Shown here piece after piece: positions 17,190 through 26,640 of a stretch of DNA of 64,000 nucleotides; within the stretch, counting starts at the first letter, position 1; the number at the start of each line of letters is the position of its first letter. Below the pieces are notes generated by a model, which had not been told where the DNA came from, made no database searches, and saw only the letters and a program-made list of their open reading frames with translations. This stretch comes from Pedobacter riviphilus (lineage in GTDB: Bacteria > Bacteroidota > Bacteroidia > Sphingobacteriales > Sphingobacteriaceae), in contig NZ_CP061171.1 of assembly GCF_014692875.1 (NCBI RefSeq), forward strand, positions 620,001 to 684,000. The letters are read 5' to 3'. The translations under genes and the position numbers were made by a program.

Positions 17190-18128
17190 ATGATGTTTAA
17201 CAGGTTAGGGATAATTGTGTTCAGTGTGCTGCTGCTTTCTGCAGCGGCATGCTTTGCGCAATCTAACAATCCGAATACGCTTAACCTTAAACCAGGCGTT
17301 ACCGTTAAACTTAGGGCCAATGGTACAGGTGCTACGTCTTATCAATGGTTCAGAAATGGTGAGCCCATTGCTGGTGCTACTGCACAAGATTATGTAGTTA
17401 ATTCAGCCGGAAAATATACTGTCATTACTTTTAGTCTGGGTGGCTGTAGCTCAGACCTCTCCGAGGAGATGGAAGTAGTGATGGAGTCGGTTATATCAGC
17501 AGATGTTTCTATTGTTAAAAGGTCGGAAAGTAGACCGGTAATGAACACGGAGGTATTCAAATACAATTTATTGGTGCGCAATAACGGGCTGGGCATGGCT
17601 ACCAACCTGCAGGTAAAAGACGATCTTCCAGAAAATCTAACCTTTGTAAGTGTTGATCCTACTGTTGTTGGTACGGCAAGTTACAACGAACAAACCAAAA
17701 CAGTTTCCTGGGCTATACCATCACTTGCTAATGGCAGTTTCGTTGAACTAATCATTAATGTAAGGTCAATGAAACCTGGTAATGTTGTAAATAGTGCGAC
17801 TGTTAAGATTGATGAGATAGATCCCGATCCATCAAACAACATTTCTGTAGATACCAAGGAAATCACAGGGCTTAAAATTCCAAATGTGTTTACGCCAAAT
17901 GGCGATGGAAAAAATGAAACATTTTTTATCGATCGATTAGACCTTTATAGCGAAAATCAGCTTACCATTATTAATCGCTGGGGAAGTACGGTTTATGAAA
18001 AGAAAGGCTATTTAAACGATTGGACAGCGAACGGTTTGGTAGACGGAACTTATTTCTATGTAATTAAGGTGAAAACTGCCAGCGCTCAATGGCAGGAATT
18101 TAAAGGCTATGTAACCGTAATGAGATAA
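17190..18128 (+). CDS. Type IX secretion cargo with DUF11 and CHU_C (type B) C-terminal sorting domain
   Basis: A 312-residue protein. Signal peptide (LGIIVFSVLLLSAAACFAQ), Ig-like domain (about 30-100, with YQWFRNGEPIAGA), DUF11 repeat (about 105-215; DVSIVKRSESRPV, LVRNNGLGMATNLQV, DDLPENL) and the gliding-motility-associated C-terminal domain (about 228-312; IPNVFTPNGDGKNETF, INRWGSTVYE, DGTYFYVIKV). The last domain is a type B signal for export by the type IX system and surface attachment. PorP/SprF-like proteins, such as the one encoded next, are known partners for such cargo. Confidence 0.88.
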   Translation: MMFNRLGIIVFSVLLLSAAACFAQSNNPNTLNLKPGVTVKLRANGTGATSYQWFRNGEPIAGATAQDYVVNSAGKYTVITFSLGGCSSDLSEEMEVVMESVISADVSIVKRSESRPVMNTEVFKYNLLVRNNGLGMATNLQVKDDLPENLTFVSVDPTVVGTASYNEQTKTVSWAIPSLANGSFVELIINVRSMKPGNVVNSATVKIDEIDPDPSNNISVDTKEITGLKIPNVFTPNGDGKNETFFIDRLDLYSENQLTIINRWGSTVYEKKGYLNDWTANGLVDGTYFYVIKVKTASAQWQEFKGYVTVMR

Positions 18129-18150
18129 ATGAAAGTTAAAATGTGACGAT

Positions 18151-19122
18151 ATGAAAAAGATAGTTTTAACGACATTATTTAATTTTTTCTGCCTCTGTTT
18201 GTTTGCCCAGCAGAATGCCCAGTTTGGGCAATATATGTTCAATGGTTTATATATCAATCCTGCTTATGCGGGCTACAAGGAAGAACTCTATATGCAGGCT
18301 TTTGTCAGGGCCCAATGGACAGGTATTCAGGGGGCTCCCCAAACGCTTTCCATATCAGTAGATGAGGCGGTTAAAGAAGAAAGTTTAGGTTTGGGTTTAT
18401 TGGTATCTAAAGATAAAATTGGCGCCCAGAACTCGTTAAACCTATCAGGGAATTTTGCTTACCGCATTAAACTAGACCGTACCGAAACCAATATACTTGC
18501 CTTTGGCGTTGGTATAGGAGTGATGCAGATGGGGCTTAACGGAAATCTGCTAGATCCAAATGAAAGTGGCGATAATAAGATTCCGACAGGTTATGAAAGC
18601 CGGATTGTACATGATATTAGGGCTGGTGTACATTATTCGAATGAGAAATTCTTTATCGGTTTCTCTGCCAATAACCTGCTTACACAGTATCTTCCTGTTT
18701 TTAGGGATAATAATCTCCTCAGTATTACTTCCAAGCCACATTTTTATTTAACAGCTGGCATGATATTTCCAATCGACAATGATTTTATGTTCAAGCCTAC
18801 TTTTTTGATTAAAGACGATTTGAACGGGCCAACCTCATTAGATCTGAATGCTTTTTTAATGATCAAAGAGAAACTTTGGCTAGGTGCTGCATATAGAACC
18901 TCTATAAAACTTTACCCTAAGTCGGCATTACAAGGCGATTTAAGGGCAAGAAGTGCCATCGGACTGGTTGCGGAGTTCTTTATTCGCGAAAATCTTCGGA
19001 TTGGTTATGGTTACGACTACAGTTTAAATAAATTGGGTAACTATGATTATGGCTCACACGAAATATCTATCGGTTATTACTTGCAGACCGCAAAAAGTCG
19101 GAGGCCAAAGTGCTATTTTTAA
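18151..19122 (+). CDS. PorP/SprF family type IX secretion membrane protein
   Basis: A 323-residue outer-membrane beta-barrel protein with signal peptide (TLFNFFCLCLFAQ). The family start is clear: AQFGQYMFNGLYINPAYAGY, then RAQWTGIQGAPQTLSISVD. The rest is alternating beta strands ending EISIGYYL and a short basic tail. In Flavobacteria, SprF is needed for secretion of the adhesin SprB, encoded next to it; by analogy this protein would serve the CHU_C cargo just upstream. It is the last gene of the cluster; no good terminator is seen after it. Confidence 0.9.
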   Translation: MKKIVLTTLFNFFCLCLFAQQNAQFGQYMFNGLYINPAYAGYKEELYMQAFVRAQWTGIQGAPQTLSISVDEAVKEESLGLGLLVSKDKIGAQNSLNLSGNFAYRIKLDRTETNILAFGVGIGVMQMGLNGNLLDPNESGDNKIPTGYESRIVHDIRAGVHYSNEKFFIGFSANNLLTQYLPVFRDNNLLSITSKPHFYLTAGMIFPIDNDFMFKPTFLIKDDLNGPTSLDLNAFLMIKEKLWLGAAYRTSIKLYPKSALQGDLRARSAIGLVAEFFIRENLRIGYGYDYSLNKLGNYDYGSHEISIGYYLQTAKSRRPKCYF

Positions 19123-19434
19123 CAACAATCCTATCCTTATTCTTTTCTTGATTATAATATTTGGTACTGTTAACTGTTGATCTATAGTTTTGTTGATACA
19201 GATAGATGAATAAAATGAATATTTTAAACCTCTTGAATTACCTTGTGCAGGTCTTTAGTTGTTATGCTCCAACAACAAATTAAAGAGAATTATGATCAAT
19301 TATACCACGTTAGGTTAGGAAAATCACTTTATAACAGCTTTATAACCGCAAAATTGTCTTAGTAATCTACTTTATTTTTATATTTCAATAGAATTTGCTA
19401 TTATTAAGGGTCTAAAGTCTATCCCTATTTGTGT
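19123..19434. other. Intergenic region, no convincing gene
   Basis: AT-rich. It holds a 32-codon frame (19264-19362, starting MLQQQIKENYDQLYHVRLGK) with no support beyond being open. No strong hairpin or repeat was found. Confidence 0.4.
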
Positions 19435-20046
19435 ATGCTCGAATCTCACAAGGCATTTTTGATAAACGCTGTGTTAAATTATTTCAGCAGTTTATGCCCA
19501 ATAACACCTGGGTTTATCCAGGAAATAGAAAAAAATGTAGAACCGCTTCTGGTTAAAAAGAATAAATACATTTTATCGCCTATGGACAATAATGATTATG
19601 TTTTTTTTGTTGTATCGGGCTTGGTAAGAGGTTTTATTAAAGATGGTAATAAAGAGATTACCACCTGGATCAGTTTAGGGGAGGAATTTATTGGAGCCAT
19701 TCAACATCCAGACGCAGATATTCAGCCATCTATTGAATATCTGCAGGCATTGGAAAATTCGGAATTGGTTGCGATTCCGCACTTATTGATTGATAAACTT
19801 TACGCCAATTACCAGGAAACGAATGTTATTGGCCGCAAGATTTTAGCACTCCAGTATCACGCCGCCTCAGAGCGATCCATAATCGCACGGATCCCTTCGG
19901 CAGAAAGGCGTTATGAAAAATTCTTGGAACTAAACTCTTTAGATATATCCAGAGTACCTTTAAGGTGCATAGCCAGTTATTTAGGTATGCGTTTAGAAAC
20001 ACTTAGCCGCATACGCAGTAAGCTGGTAAAAGAGCCGATGTGGTGA
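19435..20046 (+). CDS. Crp/Fnr-type transcriptional regulator
   Basis: About 203 residues with an N-terminal cyclic-nucleotide-binding-like beta barrel (KKNKYILSPMDNNDYVFFVVSGLVRGF, then EITTWISLGEEFIG) and a C-terminal helix-turn-helix (RCIASYLGMRLETLSRIRSKL) as in Crp-family proteins of Bacteroidota. The consensus for cAMP binding is not kept, so the effector is unknown. A TTG two codons upstream (19429) is possible; the ATG at 19435 is preferred. It stands alone and no target site is evident. Confidence 0.82.
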   Translation: MLESHKAFLINAVLNYFSSLCPITPGFIQEIEKNVEPLLVKKNKYILSPMDNNDYVFFVVSGLVRGFIKDGNKEITTWISLGEEFIGAIQHPDADIQPSIEYLQALENSELVAIPHLLIDKLYANYQETNVIGRKILALQYHAASERSIIARIPSAERRYEKFLELNSLDISRVPLRCIASYLGMRLETLSRIRSKLVKEPMW

Positions 20047-20593
20047 AATGAAAAAACTCAGTTGGTTCTGTGCTTATAACAGCTTATCGATTCATGTGAA
20101 AGAATGCGCATTTGAAAAACTATGTTTACATAACGTTATACACTTTTTACATATGCTGTACAATATTAAATTTCGCATACCGAACACTGCTTTTATGTTT
20201 AAATTTGGGTAAGTAAGAATTAAATCAACGGGACGATTTAGATTACGTTTATAAGCCGATCTGCTAAGGGAGGCTTATTTTGTTTCTGCTCTATCGTCAA
20301 ACTACCCTACTATCAAATGGATTTTGTTAAAGTTTTTATAAAATGTTCTTGATGGTATATGCAGAAATCATCCCCAATTTTTACGAAAATAAAGTACAGC
20401 ATAAGTAGAAAAGGACTGACAATAGAATTACTTTATGTATGGGCAGCTGCACTAAATGCTTCTTTTCTTTATGGTGATAAACAATAAAAACAAAATAGGT
20501 TGGAGGAGGAGTGATGGTGGAAGTTGTGGTGGAGACTAAGTGTTTTTAATTTGTTAATATTCAAATCTTCATCAAATCTTAATCTTTCTGTAG
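20047..20593. other. Intergenic region with a terminator-like hairpin and doubtful small frames
   Basis: Apart from the hairpin at 20251-20283, it holds a 42-codon frame at 20359-20487 (starts MQKSSPIFTKIKYS, contains LTIELLYVWAAALNASF). It could be a real small protein but has no known relatives or ribosome site, so it is not called. Confidence 0.35.
20251..20283 (+). terminator. Hairpin terminator in the gap after the Crp-type gene
   Basis: ATAAGCC (20251-20257) pairs with GGCTTAT (20272-20278) and is followed by a T run. It is 200 bases past the Crp-type stop, so it may end that message or a separate small transcript. Confidence 0.5.
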
Positions 20594-20605
20594 TAATATT
20601 GCACA

Positions 20606-20692
20606 TATAAGGGGTGAGAGCCTTATATCAACTTCATAGTTGAGAGCGTTAATTTAGATAGAGGGTGTGGCCAATGGCTACACCCTTTTTTT
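20606..20692 (+). ncRNA. Candidate small RNA with three hairpins and a strong terminator
   Basis: A -7-like element TAATATTG (20594-20601) is followed by hairpin TATAAGG/CCTTATA, hairpin CAACT/AGTTG, and a terminator: AGGGTGTGGCC pairing with GGCTACACCCT (11 base pairs, one G-T; 20662-20685) followed by seven T. No protein-coding frame explains it. The T tract is on the plus strand only, so it is not simply the terminator of the convergent nucleotidase gene. About 85 nucleotides. Confidence 0.5.
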
Positions 20693-20705
20693 ATGCTATT
20701 TTTCA

Positions 20706-21257
20706 TTAAGCTAACATGAGGTTTGTCTCTTCCAGTTGTTTCAATAAAGCTGGTACCTCATTCCAGTGGTTGATCCGCTGATGATGGTCTTTCGCTACAT
20801 TGTGGAATGCGGTAAACATTAAAGGTTTGCCTTTGCAGAAATCGAGGTTTTTGCTATGATCATCAATTAAATAGTCGGTATCAATAATGCTTTTATCGCC
20901 GCAAAAGATAATGTTTTTCCAACTGATGAAAGGGAAATGCTCTGCCAGCCATTCGTGTTTTTCGAAAAGGGATAAAGGAAATTCCATGGCTGCCGAAACA
21001 ATATAGATTTCATAATCTTCCATGAGTTTTTTTACGGCTTCAACAGCACCTTCCATAACCGGCAGGTTCCTGAAAAAGCCTGTTCTGTTGCAGATCTTCA
21101 TGACCATTGCCCTATCCGGAAAAAGTTCTTCTTCCGATTTGCCTTTTATATCGTTGCGCGTAAGCGAAATACCTGTTTCAATCTGATAGGTATGTAATAT
21201 ATGATCTTCGATGTCGGCCAGTACGCCGTCCATATCTATGCCAATGGTTTTTTTCAT
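20706..21257 (-). CDS. 5'(3')-deoxyribonucleotidase-type HAD phosphatase
   Basis: A 183-residue protein with HAD motif I DMDGVLAD (Asp8 nucleophile, Asp10), motif II Ser88 in IVSAA, Lys122, and motif IV IDDHSKN (Asp132/Asp133). Size and motifs fit the NT5C-type cytosolic 5'-nucleotidase family that dephosphorylates deoxyribonucleoside monophosphates. It is divergent from a DeoR-family gene; three palindromic sites lie in the 96 bases between them. I infer that the DeoR protein controls it, which fits a nucleotide or sugar-phosphate salvage role. Confidence 0.82.
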   Translation of the reverse strand: MKKTIGIDMDGVLADIEDHILHTYQIETGISLTRNDIKGKSEEELFPDRAMVMKICNRTGFFRNLPVMEGAVEAVKKLMEDYEIYIVSAAMEFPLSLFEKHEWLAEHFPFISWKNIIFCGDKSIIDTDYLIDDHSKNLDFCKGKPLMFTAFHNVAKDHHQRINHWNEVPALLKQLEETNLMLA

Positions 21258-21260
21258 TAT

Positions 21261-21276
21261 TTGCTATATTTTGCAA
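21261..21276. promoter_or_regulatory. DeoR operator site 1 (degenerate)
   Basis: TTGCTATATTTTGCAA keeps both half-sites (TTGC...GCAA) of the 16-bp palindrome seen at 21292. It lies at the expected transcription start of the nucleotidase gene, just downstream of its -7 element. Confidence 0.6.
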
Positions 21277-21284
21277 CAAAAATA
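21277..21284 (-). promoter_or_regulatory. -7 element of the nucleotidase gene
   Basis: On the minus strand TATTTTTG matches TAnnTTTG, 20 bases before the ATG. It lies between operator sites 1 and 2. Confidence 0.5.
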
Positions 21285-21291
21285 TTTAATA

Positions 21292-21307
21292 TTGCAATAT
21301 ATTGCAA
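21292..21307. promoter_or_regulatory. DeoR operator site 2 (perfect palindrome)
   Basis: TTGCAATATATTGCAA is a perfect 16-bp palindrome in the middle of the divergent promoter region, 31 bases from site 1 and 42 from site 3, close to three and four DNA turns. Confidence 0.75.
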
Positions 21308-21328
21308 ATTTTATTCTTTTAAAATTTT

Positions 21329-21336
21329 TATATTTG
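21329..21336 (+). promoter_or_regulatory. -7 element of the deoR-type gene
   Basis: TATATTTG matches TAnnTTTG and overlaps operator site 3, 17 bases before the ATG at 21354. Confidence 0.5.
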
Positions 21337-21349
21337 CAATATATTGCAG
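21334..21349. promoter_or_regulatory. DeoR operator site 3
   Basis: TTGCAATATATTGCAG differs from site 2 only in the last base. It overlaps the -7 element and start region of the deoR-type gene, so binding should block its own transcription. Confidence 0.75.
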
Positions 21350-21353
21350 TAAT

Positions 21354-22103
21354 ATGGTAAAGGAAGAGCGCCTACAGATTATTATTAATACCCTTGATAA
21401 AGACAGTAAAGTAAGGCTTGATGCCTTAAGCGCTTTGTTGAATGTATCAGAAGATACCGTGCGCCGCGACATTAAAGAGCTTGATTCGCAAGGGTTGCTC
21501 CGTGCCGTTCGTGGTGGTGCAATTTCCCGTTCTCCTATACCCCAACACTATAGAGATAGGGAAAAATACAATCAGCAACATAAGCAAGCCATTGCCAATA
21601 AAGCCTTGCAGTTTTTAAAAGATGGTCAGGTGGTTTTTTTTGACGGCGGTACTTCGGTAGTGGCGCTCGCTACGATTTTGCCTACAGATTTAAAGATTAC
21701 CATCATTACCAATAGCTTTCCGGTAGCCAATATCTTGGAAGATCACCCTAGTGCTGAGGTAATATTTGCGGGAGGAAGATTGCAAAAAACTGCATTTACT
21801 ACTATAGGACAAGAAACTATCGATACATTTAAGAAGGTAAGGGCCGATATCTGTATGCTTGGTATCTGTAGTTTGCATCATAGTATGGGCATTACTTCCA
21901 TTATTTATGAAGATGCTCAGTTGAATAATATTATGATTAGCCAGGCGCAGAAAACTATTGCACTATCCGCACTCGAAAAAATAAATACTGTAGAGCCTTA
22001 CTATGTTTGCCCGGTTAATGATGTAGATGTGATTATCACCGAAACAGATCCCGATAATGCCATCCTTGTGCCTTATAAAAATTTGGGGATTAAGGTGATT
22101 TAA
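21354..22103 (+). CDS. DeoR/GlpR-family transcriptional regulator
   Basis: A 249-residue protein with a DeoR-type N-terminal helix-turn-helix (residues 4-57: RLQIIINTL, LSALLNVSEDTVRRDIKEL, GLLRAVRGGA) and the DeoRC sugar-phosphate-sensing domain (FFDGGTSVVALATIL, ITNSFPVANIL, GQETIDTF, and KTIALSALEK near the end). The frame is open upstream into an AT-rich stretch, but the ATG at 21354 (MVKEERLQ) begins at the usual family start, while the longer form would run across the operators. It probably represses itself and the divergent nucleotidase. Confidence 0.92.
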   Translation: MVKEERLQIIINTLDKDSKVRLDALSALLNVSEDTVRRDIKELDSQGLLRAVRGGAISRSPIPQHYRDREKYNQQHKQAIANKALQFLKDGQVVFFDGGTSVVALATILPTDLKITIITNSFPVANILEDHPSAEVIFAGGRLQKTAFTTIGQETIDTFKKVRADICMLGICSLHHSMGITSIIYEDAQLNNIMISQAQKTIALSALEKINTVEPYYVCPVNDVDVIITETDPDNAILVPYKNLGIKVI

Positions 22104-22197
22104 ATACTGGTATATTTTTAACTCGGGAGCTGGCTATTTTATTCTTAGGGAAAGAAATAGTTAATTATCCTTAGCTTAATCGTGATGTTGAGTGACT

Positions 22198-22602
22198 TTA
22201 GGGTGCAGCGTACAAACTAAGGTTCTTTTTGCGTAAAAAGTGAAAACTTAATCCGCCTAAGCACAAAATTAAGAGCGAAAGAGAATTGTCTAGAGCGCAA
22301 TCCAGGATGGTGAATGTTTGTATGGTTCCTCCTGTAGGATTACCACTTCCTGGAGGGCAATTACCACCAGGATTAAGTCCATTCATACAAATAGTGCAGG
22401 GCGTTCCGGCAGTAGAACTCGAGTAACACTCTCCCGACAGATCTACGGAAGGTGATCCATCAAACAAAATTCCGTTGTTGGTTTGGGTGTAAACCTGTTG
22501 TCCGAGCGGCACAACGCAGCCTGTAATAGTGGCTTGCGCCATTAATTTTTGCACTGGGCAACATAATATGCAAATACAAAATAATAATGCTGCATTCTTC
22601 AT
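22198..22602 (-). CDS. Secreted Cys-rich protein with C-terminal membrane anchor, unknown function
   Basis: A 134-residue protein. Signal peptide (LLFCICILCCPVQKLMAQ), then a Gly/Pro/Cys-rich middle (TGCVVPLGQQVYT near 27, GECYSSST, TPCTICMNG, NPGGNCPPGSG), then DCALDNSLSL followed by a hydrophobic stretch (LLILCLGGLSFHFL) and a basic tail (RKKN). The tail (short motif, membrane helix, basic end) resembles sorting or anchoring tails, but I cannot match it to a known sortase or exosortase signal. No family is recognised. It stands alone with a 1.1-kb gap upstream. Confidence 0.6.
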   Translation of the reverse strand: MKNAALLFCICILCCPVQKLMAQATITGCVVPLGQQVYTQTNNGILFDGSPSVDLSGECYSSSTAGTPCTICMNGLNPGGNCPPGSGNPTGGTIQTFTILDCALDNSLSLLILCLGGLSFHFLRKKNLSLYAAP

Positions 22603-23111
22603 TTTGACAAAAATAAACTAAAATGCAGTATAAATACTACGTAATTTTTCTGTTTTTGATAATTGTCAATGTGAAAATTTGTTCAATTTTATCAGCTAAT
22701 CTTGTTCATTTATAATGTGTTGCGGTATAATAGTGGTTTTTGAATAGCCTTTTTTTTGTTAATAGGTAAGCTGAAAATTTTTAGGAATGAATTTGATTCT
22801 TCTAATTGTCACTTTCATTGAGTTCTAGTGGGGACTTACCATCCATGTTGTGTAAAATGCCATCTTTATGAATAAGCTGGTTTTTGGAGAGAGCCTAGCG
22901 GTAATTGATAACAGTGCCCCGTTTAGTGGATTTATGATAAATATTGGGTGGATATGAAGGTTTACGGTTAATTCTTTCGAAATTTTATTGTTGATCTATT
23001 TCATCTCTGTTTATGTAAAAATCGATGTTGAAAGTATAATATTGGTTTGAGGATATGTTTTTTCAGTAAGCAATGGTAATAAATGCGGTAAAAAAAAAGC
23101 CTGTATAAAAG
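22603..23111. other. Gene-poor AT-rich region
   Basis: No open frame of note, no repeat. The stretch around 22835-22940 is slightly richer in GC but holds no recognised structure. Confidence 0.5.
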
Positions 23112-23266
23112 AAAAGAGACAATCTATCCAGACTTGTCTCTTTTTTCTAACCAAATATAAACCTGTTATGAGCCAGGCTTTGTCTTTAATCTTCTATCTA
23201 AACCAGGGTTTTTCAAGAAAATGATTTATCTTTTTTTATCGTGATAAACATCGTTCCGTTTATTAC
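23112..23266 (-). ncRNA. Candidate small RNA under the sugar-regulon operator
   Basis: On the minus strand: operator palindrome (23310-23292), 13 bases, -7 element TATATTTG (23278-23271), about 150 nucleotides without a credible protein, then a terminator (AAAAGAGACAA pairing with TTGTCTCTTTT, 11 perfect pairs, 23144-23112, followed by CTTTTATAC). Inside is a short CCTG/CAGG hairpin. The longest frame from an ATG has only 12 codons (MFITIKKDKSFS). The unit has all parts of an independently transcribed, sugar-regulated sRNA. The next minus-strand gene starts 500 bases beyond the terminator. Confidence 0.55.
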
Positions 23267-23270
23267 TCTA

Positions 23271-23278
23271 CAAATATA
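23271..23278 (-). promoter_or_regulatory. -7 promoter element of the candidate sRNA
   Basis: TATATTTG (minus strand) matches TAnnTTTG. The -33 position falls within the 19-bp palindrome, so a protein bound there would compete with RNA polymerase. Confidence 0.5.
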
Positions 23279-23291
23279 GTAAAAAATTTGA

Positions 23292-23310
23292 TAGTGTAAA
23301 AAATACACTA
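23292..23310. promoter_or_regulatory. Operator B of the TAGTGT...ACACTA palindrome family (consensus copy)
   Basis: TAGTGTAAAAAATACACTA; 6-base arms are perfect and extend to near-complete symmetry. It is the best copy of the four in the window and overlaps the -33 region of the candidate sRNA promoter. Confidence 0.75.
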
Positions 23311-23624
23311 AGAAAATTTTAAGTATTTTTTTTGTCATTTTTTATTTCCTGTTCTTTTTCTATAAGCTTTTAGGATTTAAAATGATCGTACTGCAAAGAT
23401 AAGGTAAAAATTTGTTAAGTAATTGTTAAATATTGTCAATTTATAGCACGATTTAGTCAAACGTTTGTTTAATCCCTTGCTTAAAATGATTTCTATCATA
23501 TTTTTAGGTGTTTTTTGTTGTTTTTACGATTGTAAAGTTGATTTTTGTATGAAAAATTAATCAAAAAATATTTTTCGTGTCAATTTTGAAATAAAATTTA
23601 TATGTGAAAATTGTGTTTAAAACA
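23311..23624. other. AT-rich intergenic region
   Basis: No gene. One minus-strand TATCTTTG element (23399-23392) lies upstream of operator B, and a 41-codon frame (start MTKKILKIFLVYF) runs across operator B. I consider that frame chance. Confidence 0.4.
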
Positions 23625-23658
23625 AAAAGGCAACATTAATTGAATAATGTTGCCTTTT
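23625..23658 (-). terminator. Terminator of the gap gene
   Basis: A perfect 14-base-pair hairpin (AAAAGGCAACATTA / TAATGTTGCCTTTT, loop ATTGAA) 34 bases past the gap stop, with T-rich sequence following on the minus strand. Confidence 0.85.
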
Positions 23659-23692
23659 ATATGATTTGAAAATTGCTTAATGCATTTTTTTA

Positions 23693-25542
<1,850 letters not shown>

Positions 25543-25543
25543 A

Positions 25544-26530
25544 TTATATTGAAAGTACCTCTGTCATTTCCATTAAATCGGGCTCGAGTTTAAAAGAATG
25601 AGCAGTTAAAGCCTCTCTTATGCTGGTTAATTTTATTTCGTTTCCTTTTAAACCTACCATTTGCTCCGTTTCGCCTGCAATTAACGCATTTACTGCGGCA
25701 AAACCTAAACGACTGCCCAAAATTCTGTCGAAACTGCTTGGACTACCGCCACGTTGAAGGTGGCCAAGTATGGTTACTTTGGTATCGTAATGATCAAAAG
25801 TTTCTTTTACTTTTTTAGCAATATCGTAAGCACCGCCCTGTTTATGGCCTTCGGCCACGATAACAATACTCGATGATTTTTTTGTTGCTGCGCCTAAGGC
25901 CAGTTTGTTAATTAATTCGTTAACGCTGGTTTCCCTTTCAGGTAATAAAACAGCTTCAGCACCGCTGGCTATCGAACTTCTTAGGGCAATACAACCAGAA
26001 TCGCGCCCCATTACCTCTATGAAGAATAAACGGTCGTGTGCATCGGCAGTATCCCTGATTTTATCAATCGCTTCGATTACAGTATTAATAGCTGTATCGT
26101 AACCTAAAGTAAAGTCAGATCCAACTAAATCGTTATCAATAGTACCCGGTATACCAATTACCTTAACACCAAAAGTTTCTGAGAAACGTTTCGCCCCGGT
26201 AAATGTCCCGTCACCTCCAATTACGACCAGTCCGTCAATATCATTTTTCTTTAAGTTATTGTAGGCAATCTGTTGACCTTCGTCTGTTTTAAACTCTAAA
26301 CAGCGCGCAGTTTTTAATATGGTACCGCCCAAGTGTAAAATGTTACTTACAGAACGGGCGTCCATTGGTTTTATGTTGTCGGTAATTAAACCTTGGTAGC
26401 CTTGCATTACCCCAAACATATTAATGCCATGGTAAATTCCGGTACGAACAACAGCTCTGATTGCAGCATTCATTCCAGGGGCATCGCCTCCAGAAGTAAG
26501 TACAGCTATATTTTTTATATTTGGCTTCAT
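25544..26530 (-). CDS. pfkA: ATP-dependent 6-phosphofructokinase
   Basis: A 328-residue protein with the bacterial PfkA motifs: GGDAPGMNAAIRAVVR (14-29), IGGDGTFTGA (104-113), GTIDND with catalytic Asp132, and FIEVMGRDSG. It phosphorylates fructose 6-phosphate in glycolysis. Gly108 in GGDG is the residue pattern of ATP-using enzymes. It is first in the operon with the BadF-type protein and gap; the minus-strand -7-like TATATTCG (26548-26541) and a TAGTGT-type operator lie directly upstream, shared with the divergent NUDIX regulator. Confidence 0.97.
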   Translation of the reverse strand: MKPNIKNIAVLTSGGDAPGMNAAIRAVVRTGIYHGINMFGVMQGYQGLITDNIKPMDARSVSNILHLGGTILKTARCLEFKTDEGQQIAYNNLKKNDIDGLVVIGGDGTFTGAKRFSETFGVKVIGIPGTIDNDLVGSDFTLGYDTAINTVIEAIDKIRDTADAHDRLFFIEVMGRDSGCIALRSSIASGAEAVLLPERETSVNELINKLALGAATKKSSSIVIVAEGHKQGGAYDIAKKVKETFDHYDTKVTILGHLQRGGSPSSFDRILGSRLGFAAVNALIAGETEQMVGLKGNEIKLTSIREALTAHSFKLEPDLMEMTEVLSI

Positions 26531-26540
26531 CTTTATAACA

Positions 26541-26548
26541 CGAATATA
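26541..26548 (-). promoter_or_regulatory. -7-like element of the pfkA operon
   Basis: TATATTCG on the minus strand is one base off TAnnTTTG, 10 bases before the pfkA ATG. It directly abuts the operator at 26549. Confidence 0.4.
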
Positions 26549-26567
26549 GTGTGTATTTTTTACACTA
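26549..26567. promoter_or_regulatory. Operator C between pfkA and the NUDIX regulator
   Basis: GTGTGTATTTTTTACACTA matches the reverse complement of the consensus at 17 of 19 positions. It covers the -33 area of the pfkA operon promoter and lies 74 bases before the regulator start, where it can serve both directions. Confidence 0.7.
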
Positions 26568-26640
26568 AGTAATTTATTTTATTTTTTTACTTAATATTGA
26601 AAGTCATACCTTTATCTGCTTAAAATAACTAAATTTTACT

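Noticed and set aside
19264..19362. 32-codon frame beginning MLQQQIKENYDQLY
   Set aside because: No ribosome site, no homologue recognised, AT-rich region.
20359..20487. 42-codon frame with a hydrophobic stretch
   Set aside because: Possible small protein, but nothing beyond an open frame supports it.
21201..21353. Longer form of the DeoR-type protein
   Set aside because: It would run through the divergent promoter and three operators and add 51 aromatic, low-complexity residues; the ATG at 21354 matches the family start.
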